From contig OX457051.1 in the NCBI GenBank assembly GCA_949752735.1, forward strand, positions 647,501 to 711,500: 64,000 nucleotides of DNA, given 5' to 3'. Position numbers and translations under genes: made by a program. This document shows positions 55,737 to 64,000 of this stretch, piece by piece; the first letter of the stretch is position 1; every line of letters starts with the position of its first letter. Source of the stretch: Lumbricus terrestris. Taxonomy: Eukaryota > Annelida > Clitellata > Crassiclitellata > Lumbricidae. The notes under the pieces are model-generated. The model saw only the letters and a list, made by a program, of their open reading frames with translations, had not been told where the DNA came from and did no database searches.

Positions 55737-57959
55737 TCAATCGCCAAAAGAAAATCTGCACACAAGATCAACAAACGAAAACGATCGAAGCGCTTGAAGC
55801 CGCATGTTCCAAGAACACATTCTCGCAACAATCGAAGACGAAAGTTCCAACAACTCTTTCGCAAACTTTCCTTTCAGTGACTGACAGAAACTGAAGAACC
55901 GAAGCATACAGCCAAACCACAGTGTGAGCCGACACACCATAGCGAACATCGAAGACGCCGACTCGCAAAGAGCCAAGAGCGAAGACACTGTCTCGCTCGA
56001 CAGCATGGACGCAAGCGACAAGCCATCGTACTTGTCACTCGCGAAGGAAACGCGCGAAGTCGTCCCAGAAACCGTCAAAGCCAGGATGGTGGTCACCATC
56101 CATTGACCCACGAAGGCGCTCACGTTCCTGCTCCGAAGCCTCGCCCAGTCGTAGCGCAGACTCCCGCCATTGAAGACCACCGATTCCACCCCGTCAATCT
56201 GCAAGGAACCGCTCTCACAAGACAAAACAAAAGAATTAGCGTCATGGCCATTCAAATCAACTACTGGCAACGAAATACCAGCAAACAAACCATCGCTCTC
56301 ACGCACAACAGACCAGAACACATCTGCAAAATCTTCATGCACAGAAGATACACTCACACTCACTGAAGAGTCCATCACACCAACCGGCTGAAACATAACT
56401 CTCGAAGCAGTCGAGTAAACGCAACACAACTGACATGCAGATAACTCTGACGAAACATCATGCTCATTCAGATAATCATCGAAAGAATTAGTCACAGTAT
56501 TTCTCACTGCACTAACCAGAAACATGTGAAAACGGACAATGCCATCCAACAATAATTGCCCCGTTCCTGCAGAATTCACATCCTTATCAACATGAACAAT
56601 CACATCAGTCAACATAAGTTCATTCGACCCATGTTCACAAACGAAACAATGCGTAGCCAAGACACCCTTGTTCACCTTAGTCATGCGTCCACACAACTCA
56701 ACATTCATTGACAACAGTGCAACCGTAGACACCGTACAACACCAACCCATCATCCATCTTTTCTCGTATACAACAGTCGTTATCATAGACTGCACAACCA
56801 TATTCTCACTTGCACACTCATGCAACGAGACAACAGACAACAATGACGTGTCACACCCAACAGTTGTCACACTCAATTGCAACACCAAAGAATCATGCAC
56901 GCTACCATGCGACGAATCAACAACAGAAACCGGCGAACGCACAACACAATCCATTCCTGATTCACACTCAACAGTCTCATCAAAATCACCAAGTGAATCC
57001 GAATTCTCTTTCGCTTGAGAAAAATTCATCCAATCAAATTTACTACGCACAAACAATTTCGCACCATCTTCATCATCCAAGTCACTATGCCAACATGCAA
57101 TCACGTTACTAACAAAGTCATTCATCCTCAAAAGGCCTATTTCCGCCAACAATCGGTCAGACACATGACGTGTAAGCCAACTTCGATTATCTTCACGCTC
57201 ATGCAAAACATTCAGACAAGTCTGATGCAAGCTTTGAACAGTCAATGTCCTACACCACATGAACTTTAAACCGTGTGACACAAAGTCAAAGACAGAATAA
57301 CTTCCATCTTCATCAGCCTCAAACGTATGCACAAAATCCAGCACATCATCAAACATTATGTTCACCTCCTGCGTACACTCATCACATACATTCAAAAACA
57401 CGTTAGCCTCTGACTGGCAGCCAACTTCAACAAAAGAATCATGCAAAGCACTTAAACTACCATGCTCATCCAACCGTGTACTCGTACACCAGTCCAGTAC
57501 AGACACACCTTCCAACGAAACGCCTAAGTCAACAGACTCATCCGACATATCAGAATCCCAAACGGAATCATGCATACAATGAACAGCATTCACCGTGTCA
57601 TACAACGAACCCAATACAGAATCATTCTGCACGTCGTCGTCTTCAAATAAATTACACTCGGACAAATCATCACAAGCATCGTCGTACACGTGCATCTGTC
57701 CCTTTGCCTGCGTATCGCCACTGACATGATGTAGGTCAGCTCGAAACACACCTTCGGACTGAATAGGCCTACCTAAATTCTTATCTACCATGCAAGCAGA
57801 ATTACTCCGATAAACTGACACGCCTTCCTCAACATTTTCCGACGAACTGAACCCAAAAGAAACCTGCTTATTCTCAGAGGCCAATTTCTCCTTTAAAGTC
57901 TTCCACGGAGACATTCTCAATTTCACAAAGAAAGAGAAACACAAAAATTTGGTTGCCAC
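55737..57959 (-). CDS. 740-codon ORF of unknown function inside the LTR element
   Basis: A single uninterrupted frame fills most of the internal region. It starts with ATG at 57959, 0.64 kb after the 5' LTR. Composition is Ser, Asp, Val and Cys rich and acidic over the first two thirds (e.g. DDACDDLSECNLFEDDDVQ); hydrophobic stretches occur near the end (MVTTILALTVSG; MVCRLTLWFGCMLRFFSF). I see no gag zinc knuckle, protease DSG/DTG in context, YXDD or integrase HHCC. It may be a captured host sequence, an accessory protein, or a highly diverged gag/env. Intact length in an element with near-identical LTRs is expected even without selection, so openness alone does not prove function. Open frames on the opposite strand are shadows. 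Confidence 0.55.
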   Translation of the reverse strand: MATKFLCFSFFVKLRMSPWKTLKEKLASENKQVSFGFSSSENVEEGVSVYRSNSACMVDKNLGRPIQSEGVFRADLHHVSGDTQAKGQMHVYDDACDDLSECNLFEDDDVQNDSVLGSLYDTVNAVHCMHDSVWDSDMSDESVDLGVSLEGVSVLDWCTSTRLDEHGSLSALHDSFVEVGCQSEANVFLNVCDECTQEVNIMFDDVLDFVHTFEADEDGSYSVFDFVSHGLKFMWCRTLTVQSLHQTCLNVLHEREDNRSWLTRHVSDRLLAEIGLLRMNDFVSNVIACWHSDLDDEDGAKLFVRSKFDWMNFSQAKENSDSLGDFDETVECESGMDCVVRSPVSVVDSSHGSVHDSLVLQLSVTTVGCDTSLLSVVSLHECASENMVVQSMITTVVYEKRWMMGWCCTVSTVALLSMNVELCGRMTKVNKGVLATHCFVCEHGSNELMLTDVIVHVDKDVNSAGTGQLLLDGIVRFHMFLVSAVRNTVTNSFDDYLNEHDVSSELSACQLCCVYSTASRVMFQPVGVMDSSVSVSVSSVHEDFADVFWSVVRESDGLFAGISLPVVDLNGHDANSFVLSCESGSLQIDGVESVVFNGGSLRYDWARLRSRNVSAFVGQWMVTTILALTVSGTTSRVSFASDKYDGLSLASMLSSETVSSLLALCESASSMFAMVCRLTLWFGCMLRFFSFCQSLKGKFAKELLELSSSIVARMCSWNMRLQALRSFSFVDLVCRFSFGD

Positions 57960-58129
57960 GCCCCCAAAATTCTAAACTTTCAAAATTCTCTCAACTTTCA
58001 AGAAAAACTTCCCGAAAAAACTCTCGAAAAACTCACAACTCACAACATTCCAGAAAAAACTTCCGAAAAACTCCCGAAAAACTCCTCGGAGTGCTACGTC
58101 AAAACTTCCACCGCAAAAAATGTCAACCG

Positions 58130-58480
58130 AATACCGTATAAATGAGCACACACGCCCCTCAAAACTCGAAATTCAAAAATGCAAAACGGAATAAATACCG
58201 CATACGAGAGGAAACACATCTCTCAAAATTCTCAAAATTCAAAAGCGCAAAACGGAATGAATACCGCATACGAGAGGAAACACATCTCTCAAAATTCAAA
58301 ATTCAAAAATGCAAAACGGAATGAATACCGCCTACGAGAGCAACCACGCCCCTCAAAATTCTCAAAACTCTCAAAAACTCCTCCAAAATGACGAGCCATT
58401 GACCTATCTTCACGGCCAACGAACAATTAAACACTGTCAAACGGAATATCTACCGTATAAGAGAGCTGACACGCCCCTCA
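58130..58480 (-). repeat. Leader tandem repeat between primer-binding site and ORF
   Basis: About four to five units of 60-75 bp, each containing (+ strand) AAAACGGAATGAATACCGC, TACGAGAG and a CTCAAAATTC stretch. In the element's sense direction this is the untranslated leader, where retroelements keep packaging and dimerisation signals; that role is inferred. Confidence 0.7.
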
Positions 58481-58594
58481 AAAATTCACAAAATTTCACG
58501 AAAAACGCCTACAGACGCAAAATTTCCAACTAACGTGAAAAAAATTTCCGCAAGCCCCCATACTTAACGAAAAAAATCCCGGCGAGCTCCCATA

Positions 58595-59084
58595 TGTTGT
58601 GAGTAGTGTTCCCTAAGTTAAAGGTCCCTACTTGGTTCAACTCACATAAAATAACTCGTGTCTAGTTTAAAGGTATAATTTAACATAAAGAACGAAAATG
58701 ATACAATTACCACACTGTAGCCCCAGTGGGAAGTCGTCGACGGCGCGGCATTCAGCGGCGAACGGACGAACAACATCTTGTCACAGCACCAGGCTGGCGA
58801 AGAACGAATTTAACTAACGACACCAAGGCGAGGTGTATGAACGAAAGCTTAACTAACGAACTCTGACAAGAAGGCTGCCATGCAGGCACCCCGCAGCCGA
58901 GAACATCAGAGCCCAACCATAGCTTAACTAACATCGTCAGAGAGACAAGAGAGAGAGACCCCTGAAGTCAGACCTTATATAGAACCAGTCTGTCACCAGG
59001 TGTCGCCCCAAAGTCAAGTGACCGTGACTATAGCCTATCCCCTGACAAGAACCAGTCGTAGAGAGAGAGTCGTGGGACCTAACA
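58595..59084 (-). mobile_element. LTR (5' LTR of minus-strand element)
   Basis: See 54934-55423. The TATA box copy lies at about 58974-58983 on the minus strand. Confidence 0.92.
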
Positions 59085-59146
59085 ATATAAATAATGAATA
59101 TTATTATTGTTCATTTGTTGATTCATATTTTTATTGTTGCTTGAAG

Positions 59147-59808
59147 ACGTAATGACGCTGCGCGCAGTTCGTGATTTCTGTCCCAAAGAGATGAATCAAA
59201 GAGAGACAGCAGAACTAAGAACTCTGATAAAAAGAGACAGTCGAGTGAGGCTAATGACAGACATGCAACCGATAGGCGGCGAAGAACGCAATAAGCTGCT
59301 TCAAATTGAAAGGTATCGACGTGGATTTAAAAGGTATGCGAGAAGAACACACGGTGATAAAGAATATGACAAAGAAGGGCGTGATGGTAAAAATAACGAA
59401 AATCTGAATGACTCAGGCTTATATTCATCAGCATATAGCAAAGAAATTGATCTAGAAAGTGACGACTCGACGACATTCGCTAACGAAGACGACATCTTAA
59501 GAGAAGAAACATCTGATAATCAAAACCAAGCAGATAATATTGTCAAAGTGGAAGAGCAGAAAACGTTATTTCGGATGGAAGAAATGATCACGTTTCAAGA
59601 CGAATCCATGAAACCGAGTTGGTCTGTCGAACGTTCTGACTCTGAAAACTTTCTGAATCCGTCTCAACTTGATTGGGGTTATCGGTCGATCAGTGGCTCG
59701 GATCATAGTTGCCTCGACTCGGAAGATGAAGCGGAACCCTGTGCTGTGGCTCTCGAAATCAAAACGGGAGACAAATTGGAGGCAATTCCACCTGCGAACA
59801 TCTGGTGA
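59147..59808 (+). CDS. Candidate exon of an unknown acidic protein
   Basis: The frame is open from a stop at 59119 to TGA at 59806-59808. A plausible acceptor (TTGTTGCTTGAAG, exon from 59147) matters because no ATG precedes codon 'VMTLRAVRDF' except that internal Met. About 220 residues: a basic start (LRTLIKRDSRVRLM; IERYRRGFKRYARR), then a long acidic, Ser/Asp/Glu/Asn-rich part (EIDLESDDSTTFANEDDIL; GSDHSCLDSEDEAEPC). Codon usage looks coding and the complement is not. I do not recognise the family. It is likely the last exon of a gene whose upstream intron received the LTR element, or a single-exon gene using the Met at 59153. Confidence 0.55.
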
Positions 59809-60361
59809 TTTCATGCTATATATGTAGGCCTATACAGTAGATAATGAAATGGATATCTTAGAATTTTAGAAATTAATATCCTCATATAGTTCTTCTCTAA
59901 AAAGGTGACTAAGGCATAAACTTTTATTTCTCCAGGGATTCCTGGAATTGTAATTGTAATTCAGACAATTTAATATAGCATCGTCAGTAGCAAGCCACTT
60001 CTAGGATGCTTTAAACGCATAATGTTAACTGTCAGAGTAAATGTCAAGAATAGCACGAGGAGCGCCTGTGATTGGATTGTGCAGTGACTCAGTGAGTCTG
60101 TGAGGGAAAGACAAAAATTGCAGTCTGTTGTTAATCTGTAAATAGAATAGAATAGAATAATCGTTTCACTTCTGTACCGCGGTTACGAGATCAATAATTA
60201 GTTTGTGGCGTTTTGTGCCATTGAGAATAATAATTATTTCATTTGCAAAATTCCGACAGCATAGGATAGACTGCGCAAGTGCTGCATTGCTGATTGGTAT
60301 CCTTTGGCATCTCGGCGCTTTCCCTTGGATGTTTCCGTTCTGCAAAATTGTACACTGTAAC
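59809..60361. other. No gene recognised
   Basis: Contains a short (AATAG)n run at about 60138-60160. Confidence 0.4.
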
Positions 60362-60676
60362 CCAGCGGTTCCAAACCCGTGCCCCGCGGGTCAAAATTGG
60401 CCCGCCTGGCCTACACAAATGGCCCGCAGTATCTCAATGAATCAATAAAGATATATGTAAAAATTGACAATTTGGACATGATGGAATATTATAATTCTTT
60501 TCTACTACAAATTATTATTTATTGGACGTTAATAAATTGCATCAAACATTCTATTTTGATTAAATTATAACAATTTTATACCCCGTTAGTTGAGTAAATT
60601 TGAGCCTTGTGGCCCCTAATGTCCTACAACTAAGAAATGTGGTCCTACAATCAAAAAAGGTTGGGAACCACGGTGA
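60362..60676. mobile_element. hAT-like MITE
   Basis: The left end CAGCGGTTCCAAACCCGTG and right end AGGTTGGGAACCACGG are imperfect inverted repeats of the CAGNGGTTCCCAACC type typical of hAT elements, about 315 bp apart, with GGCCCGC-rich interior arms (TGGCCCGC.., TGTGGCCCC). No transposase. An exact 8-bp target duplication was not found. Confidence 0.5.
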
Positions 60677-61223
60677 CTGATGTAACCGGTTGCGTTCTGT
60701 CAACCGGATTGTTGAATAAACGAGAATATATTATTACTATGTTTTTTGTAGCGACAAAGTTGAATGGTGGAAGGTGAGACATTTGAACAGCGGGCAGATC
60801 GGATTCATACAAAGAAATAGCGTCGTCGTAGGTAGGTGATCAAAGAAGCCATTCTCTAAACACAAACAGTTGTCAGTCCTCTGGCAGTGGCAGCTGGGTG
60901 CTTGCTGGATTTCACAGACTGCATTGAGTCGCTGACTGTGAAACTGGATTTGGACAAGAGTCAAACGCTGCGAAAGCAGAAGATCAGTTGCTTTACTTGT
61001 CGCCTGAACAATTTTCAGATCGATGTTAGCAAAATTAACTTTCATGTGTCTGTTAGGATTACTTGTAATTCAGTCTATCTTGCAGAGTCAAAAATCTAAA
61101 ATGATCGGCTGGTCTTGGATCCCATAGGAATCTGTAGTTTACACTTCACGTTAATATAATGTTGCTCTTTATAAAGCCACATTCCGGATATTTATCTTCC
61201 ACGTATTTTTTTATTTCAAACAG
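60677..61223. other. No certain gene; weak open frame
   Basis: A 70-codon plus-strand frame at about 60887-61099 (CIESLTVKLDLDKSQTLRK, CFTCRL) is not clearly bounded by splice sites. Left unassigned. Confidence 0.3.
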
Positions 61224-61252
61224 AACGACACGATCAGTCGTCGAAGACAACG
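61224..61252 (+). CDS. Candidate 29-nt micro-exon
   Basis: Bounded by TTTTTTTATTTCAAACAG and G|GTAAGT, both strong. If it enters in phase 1 it encodes RHDQSSKTT and leaves in phase 0, which fits the exon at 62045. It does not join in frame to the exon ending near 59805. Tentative. Confidence 0.35.
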
Positions 61253-62044
61253 GTAAGTTTGTAATAAATTTTACATGATATGTGGACTCAATGCGTTTAT
61301 CATATAATTGGCCTTGTAATTACGGACGAAAGTGATAACATTGCATTCTTCAAGTTATTGACGAAAATGGAAGGCTACTCAATACTCATATTCCTTATCA
61401 TTGTGAACCATATAATATGGTCAATATATAATACTAATATTAGTAATTAATATGTGACACCTGATTTCATCTTGCCTACTTTGTGACCATACAACAGTCC
61501 TGGCTTAGGCTAAATTCAGGAGATATAAGATGCAGAGTGTCAAGAAAGAAAAGATCTGCAGATTTCGAATAGGCCCGTGTGATGTCAACGAGTTGCATCG
61601 TCGAAAATGTGGAGGCATTGTACGAAATGGATCATCGCATCATTAATGAATCAGTCAAGCAGAGGCGAACATGAACTTTAGCTTTTCAGTGTTCAAAAAT
61701 AACTCTTCCATCTTCACTTAAACTATCCTTGATATTAACTAATACTTGATAGAGTTACAGTAAAATATGAAGGGTAACTTTTTTATGAATCACCATGTAT
61801 AAATATTGCACTCTCACATTTCCTCCTCATAAGTGCAAGAACGAATTTGCTTTTAATGTCGTTTGATTTACGACTCAGTTATTCAATATTATCATTTAAC
61901 TTTCAGCTTTAACAATTTTGCAAGTCATTTTCGACTCTCAATTCCATTAGTCCATTATGTGAAACAACAATAATTACTATTGTTAATAGGCCTATTATAA
62001 ATTAATCTGGTAGTTGAAACGGTGTGACTTTTATTCACTTCCAG
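61253..62044. other. Probable intron
   Basis: Lies between the two candidate exons; AT-rich, no other feature. Confidence 0.3.
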
Positions 62045-62242
62045 TTGAATGAACTTCCCCTGGAGTTGATGGACGTCATACTGCAACACGCTTTCCTGCT
62101 TTCAATGCTTAAAGTCAGAGCAGACGACAGAGACGATGACGTCATCAGATCGTTGGCATCAGTCGACTTCTGCTGGTTTCATCGAACAACGATTCGAAGA
62201 TTTAAGAAAAGAATTTGGCAACGACTAACACGTATACGCTAA
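62045..62242 (+). CDS. Candidate terminal exon, F-box-like
   Basis: Acceptor ATTCACTTCCAG, then 65 codons to TAA at 62240-62242. It starts LNELPLELMDVILQ, which fits the LPxExxxxIL core that opens F-box domains, and continues through an Asp/Arg linker to LASVDFCWFHRTT, which fits the L..VC..W second half, ending in a basic tail (RRFKKRIWQRL). A short C-terminal F-box-like or SOCS-like box on a larger protein is a reasonable reading, but the similarity is only motif-level. Confidence 0.45.
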   Translation: MNELPLELMDVILQHAFLLSMLKVRADDRDDDVIRSLASVDFCWFHRTTIRRFKKRIWQRLTRIR

Positions 62243-62439
62243 ATTATTATTGCTTCCAACTTGTATTGTCTTACACTGATAGTTCTTTACGTTCATTCAG
62301 AAATTCGGTTGACACACCAGAACGACAACAGTGTAGGCCTGCTGCAGTTCTGCATTTAGCCTAATTAACATTAATCCTAACTAGGCCTACTAACAGAACA
62401 GACAGCCTGCAATACAACGGCGCTAACAGGGTATCATAC

Positions 62440-62515
62440 GGGATCTTCGCGAATCGAACTCAGCTCCGCTGATCTTCATGCTAGTGTGTTATCCAATGCG
62501 CCAAAGCCCCCACCC
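62440..62515 (-). pseudogene. tRNA pseudogene or tRNA-derived SINE head
   Basis: The minus strand has A-box TGGCGCATTGG with following ATAAC and B-box GAGTTCGATTC at tRNA spacing, resembling tRNA-Arg-type heads. The anticodon stem does not pair and the acceptor stem is not closed. Confidence 0.55.
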
Positions 62516-62668
62516 ATGCTGCAGTTACTAATGTTACAACTATCAGAAACGATAGCGTTAACTTCTAAAACCGATGCATTTGTTAAAGCCATGAATTCTT
62601 TACCAATGCGTCATATTTGAAGCTGAATTGCTCGCATAGGTTCATTATAAAACTGTTCTGTTCTGTTC
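62516..62668. other. Spacer
   Basis: Nothing recognised; ends in a GTTCTGTTCTGTTCT run that is probably the 3' tail of the minus-strand LINE that follows. Confidence 0.4.
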
Positions 62669-62998
62669 TCAGCCATCCTCGATCCGAGGGTCGGCCGCAT
62701 CATGTACAATGTTCCTCCAACGTTTCCTGTCCTCCGTCAGTCTTATCATTTCTCCCAATGTCAATCCAGTCCATTCCTTTATGTTGCCCAGCCAGTTTGT
62801 TCTTGGTCTTCCTCTTTTCCGGTCTCCTGGCATTGTGCCCTGCATGATGTCTTTCTCAATGCATGTTCCCTCTCTTCTCATAATGTGCCCAAAATAAATC
62901 ATTTTTCTTTCTTTGACTGTCTTCAGCAGATTTCTCTCCACTCCTGCCGCCTCCAGCACCCATTCATTTGTCCGTTTTTCCGTCCAAATCCATTATAA
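62669..62998 (-). mobile_element. LINE ORF2 C-terminal fragment (RTE/L1-like)
   Basis: The minus frame 62959-62669 (96 codons, open) reads NLLKTVKERKMIYFGHIMRR, then GRPRTNWLGNIKEWTGLTL and EDRKRWRNIVHDAADPR, the classic C-terminus of LINE ORF2 proteins often mis-annotated as host genes. The AGAAC tandem tail at about 62655 marks its 3' end. Confidence 0.8.
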
Positions 62999-63620
62999 AA
63001 CAACGTGTTATTATATAGACAGTTTCATTTTGCGTCAAAAGTAAAACAGAACTGTTAAAACACAATAAGAATTATTCGACCATTTGTGCAGTCTGCATAC
63101 ACCTCAATACCCTCGCAAGCTTATACATTATACATTTTACATTATACAATGGCTAATTGCTTCGTCTTCCCATAAACAGCAATTTACGATCATCATCTTT
63201 ATTTTTCGCAATAATTATCAACTCAATTATTCGACAGGATGAGATTCTAAGTAAATGTCGGAGAAAACATCACCTTCCCCCAGTTTCTCTTATTCGATGA
63301 TCGCACTTTCGGATTTCAAATAGATTGATCTAGACAAATTATATATTCAGAGCTCGCGATCAAGCTGGTGCCCTGCGCCTGGCTTTCGAGTGGCGCTCTA
63401 GCAATTTGGAGATCACGATCAGGATATATTATTCTCTCGCTTTAGACATCATTTCCATCGATCAATAATTGAAGTCATGATTATGTCTTACATTAGTAAC
63501 ACCATGCATTTCCGCTATTCTCAACTCATTTTTATTCAGGAATGGTTGAGTAACCATGAAAGAAATAAAAAAAAAGATCCATGGACAGGATTCCAAATTC
63601 ACATATTATTCACGCATTAT
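62999..63620. other. No gene recognised
   Basis: AT-rich; nothing identified. Confidence 0.4.
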
Positions 63621-63624
63621 TATT

Positions 63625-63850
63625 TTAGTACAAGTTTAAAGCAAGATAATTTGATTGCAATATTATTTCAATGCAATATTATTTTAATAGGCCCTCCAAT
63701 ATTAGTTTAAAGCAAGATAATTTTATTGCAATATTATTTCAATGCAATATTATTTTAATAGGCCCTACAATATTAGTTTAAAGCAAGATAATTTTATTGC
63801 AATATTTATATATTGCAATGTTAGTTTAATGCGATATTATTTTAATGCAA
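63625..63850. repeat. Tandem repeat, about 70-bp unit, nearly three copies
   Basis: Each unit contains GTTTAAAGCAAGATAATTT, ATTGCAATATTATTTCAATG and TTTTAATAGGCCCTACAATA. The third unit is shortened and diverged. Confidence 0.9.
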
Positions 63851-64000
63851 TAATATTATTTCAGAGCGTAGGCTATGGCTGAATTGGTTGCTCAATCAGA
63901 TCGCGCAAAAACCGCTAGATCACCGCTGAACGCACATAATTATTGTAGGTCTAATGTAGCAGAGATAAATGGCTGATAAGTAGTGATGGTTTTTTGTGGC
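63851..64000. other. Window end, nothing recognised
   Basis: No feature seen. Confidence 0.4.

Larger units (their letters stand above)
54934..59084 (-). mobile_element. Young non-autonomous LTR retrotransposon (4.15 kb)
   Basis: Two near-identical 490-bp LTRs, flanked by ATAT on both sides (54930-54933 and 59085-59088), enclose 3.17 kb. On the minus strand a primer-binding site follows the 5' LTR after TA: TGGGAGCTCG-CCGGGATTT (58575-58592), close to the complement of a tRNA-Pro 3' end with one base missing and one changed. A G-rich GTTCGGGGG tract precedes the 3' LTR. No protease, reverse transcriptase, RNase H or integrase motif was seen, so mobilisation would need a partner element. The single LTR difference implies very recent insertion. 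Confidence 0.85.

Noticed and set aside
55924..57724. Plus-strand frames across the LTR element
   Set aside because: They lie opposite the uninterrupted 740-codon minus frame in an element whose LTR and primer-site orientation is minus; treated as shadows.
62702..62998. 98-codon plus-strand frame
   Set aside because: Complement of the LINE ORF2 C-terminus.

Overview
The window is animal nuclear DNA: spliced genes with GT-AG introns, thousands of bases of AT- and GAT-type microsatellites, and many decayed eukaryotic transposons (LINEs, SINEs, Helitron-like, Tc1/mariner, hAT, MULE, LTR). No bacterial operon, CRISPR array or intact RNA gene was seen. The frequent octamer TAGGCCTA and the retroelement families suggest a marine invertebrate, possibly an echinoderm. 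That placement is an impression, not a demonstrated fact.

The main biological content is a tandem cluster, from about 9 to 43 kb, of small genes for secreted cysteine-rich peptides. I reconstructed them from short exons, all on the + strand. The three-exon plan is: exon 1 (97 nt of coding sequence) with a signal peptide; exon 2 (147 nt, phase 1 at both ends) with an acidic pro-region; exon 3 with a Lys-Arg processing site and a short cysteine-rich mature peptide. Genes C (25774, 29821, 32807) and D (39426, 39950, 42914) are complete. Gene B has exons 2 and 3 only, and gene A exon 3 only. Peptides A, B and C share a CxWxC start and a CX3C...CX3C frame; D has six cysteines in another arrangement. 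The acidic pro-region with cationic mature peptides in B and C fits antimicrobial, toxin or signalling precursors; which one is not decided here. B and C have almost identical exon 2, yet their mature exon differs by about 11 replacement changes and 1 silent change.

Layout: 1-2.6 kb Helitron-like repeats with GT-rich minisatellites; 3.8-4.5 kb a GAT/GAC array; 5-7 kb retrotransposon pieces with a restriction-like endonuclease, one joined to a 28S rRNA fragment; 7-33 kb the duplicated peptide units, each crowded with the same LINE, SINE and retrotransposon insertions; 33-39 kb LINE remnants and the 5' flank of gene D; 39.4-43.1 kb gene D with a Helitron-like element in intron 2; 44-49 kb a MULE remnant, a tandem non-coding duplication, a possible terminal exon and a long-TIR mariner element; 49-54 kb mostly unassigned DNA with LINE scraps; 54.9-59.1 kb a very young LTR element whose only long ORF (740 codons, minus strand) is neither gag nor pol by eye; 59-64 kb two or three candidate exons of unknown genes, a hAT-like MITE, a tRNA pseudogene, a LINE fragment and a tandem repeat.

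The gene-level elements work as one expanding family: unit duplication copies promoter, signal and pro-region almost unchanged while the mature exon diverges. Retroelement insertions inside the units show which pieces were copied together and probably removed exon 1 of gene B.
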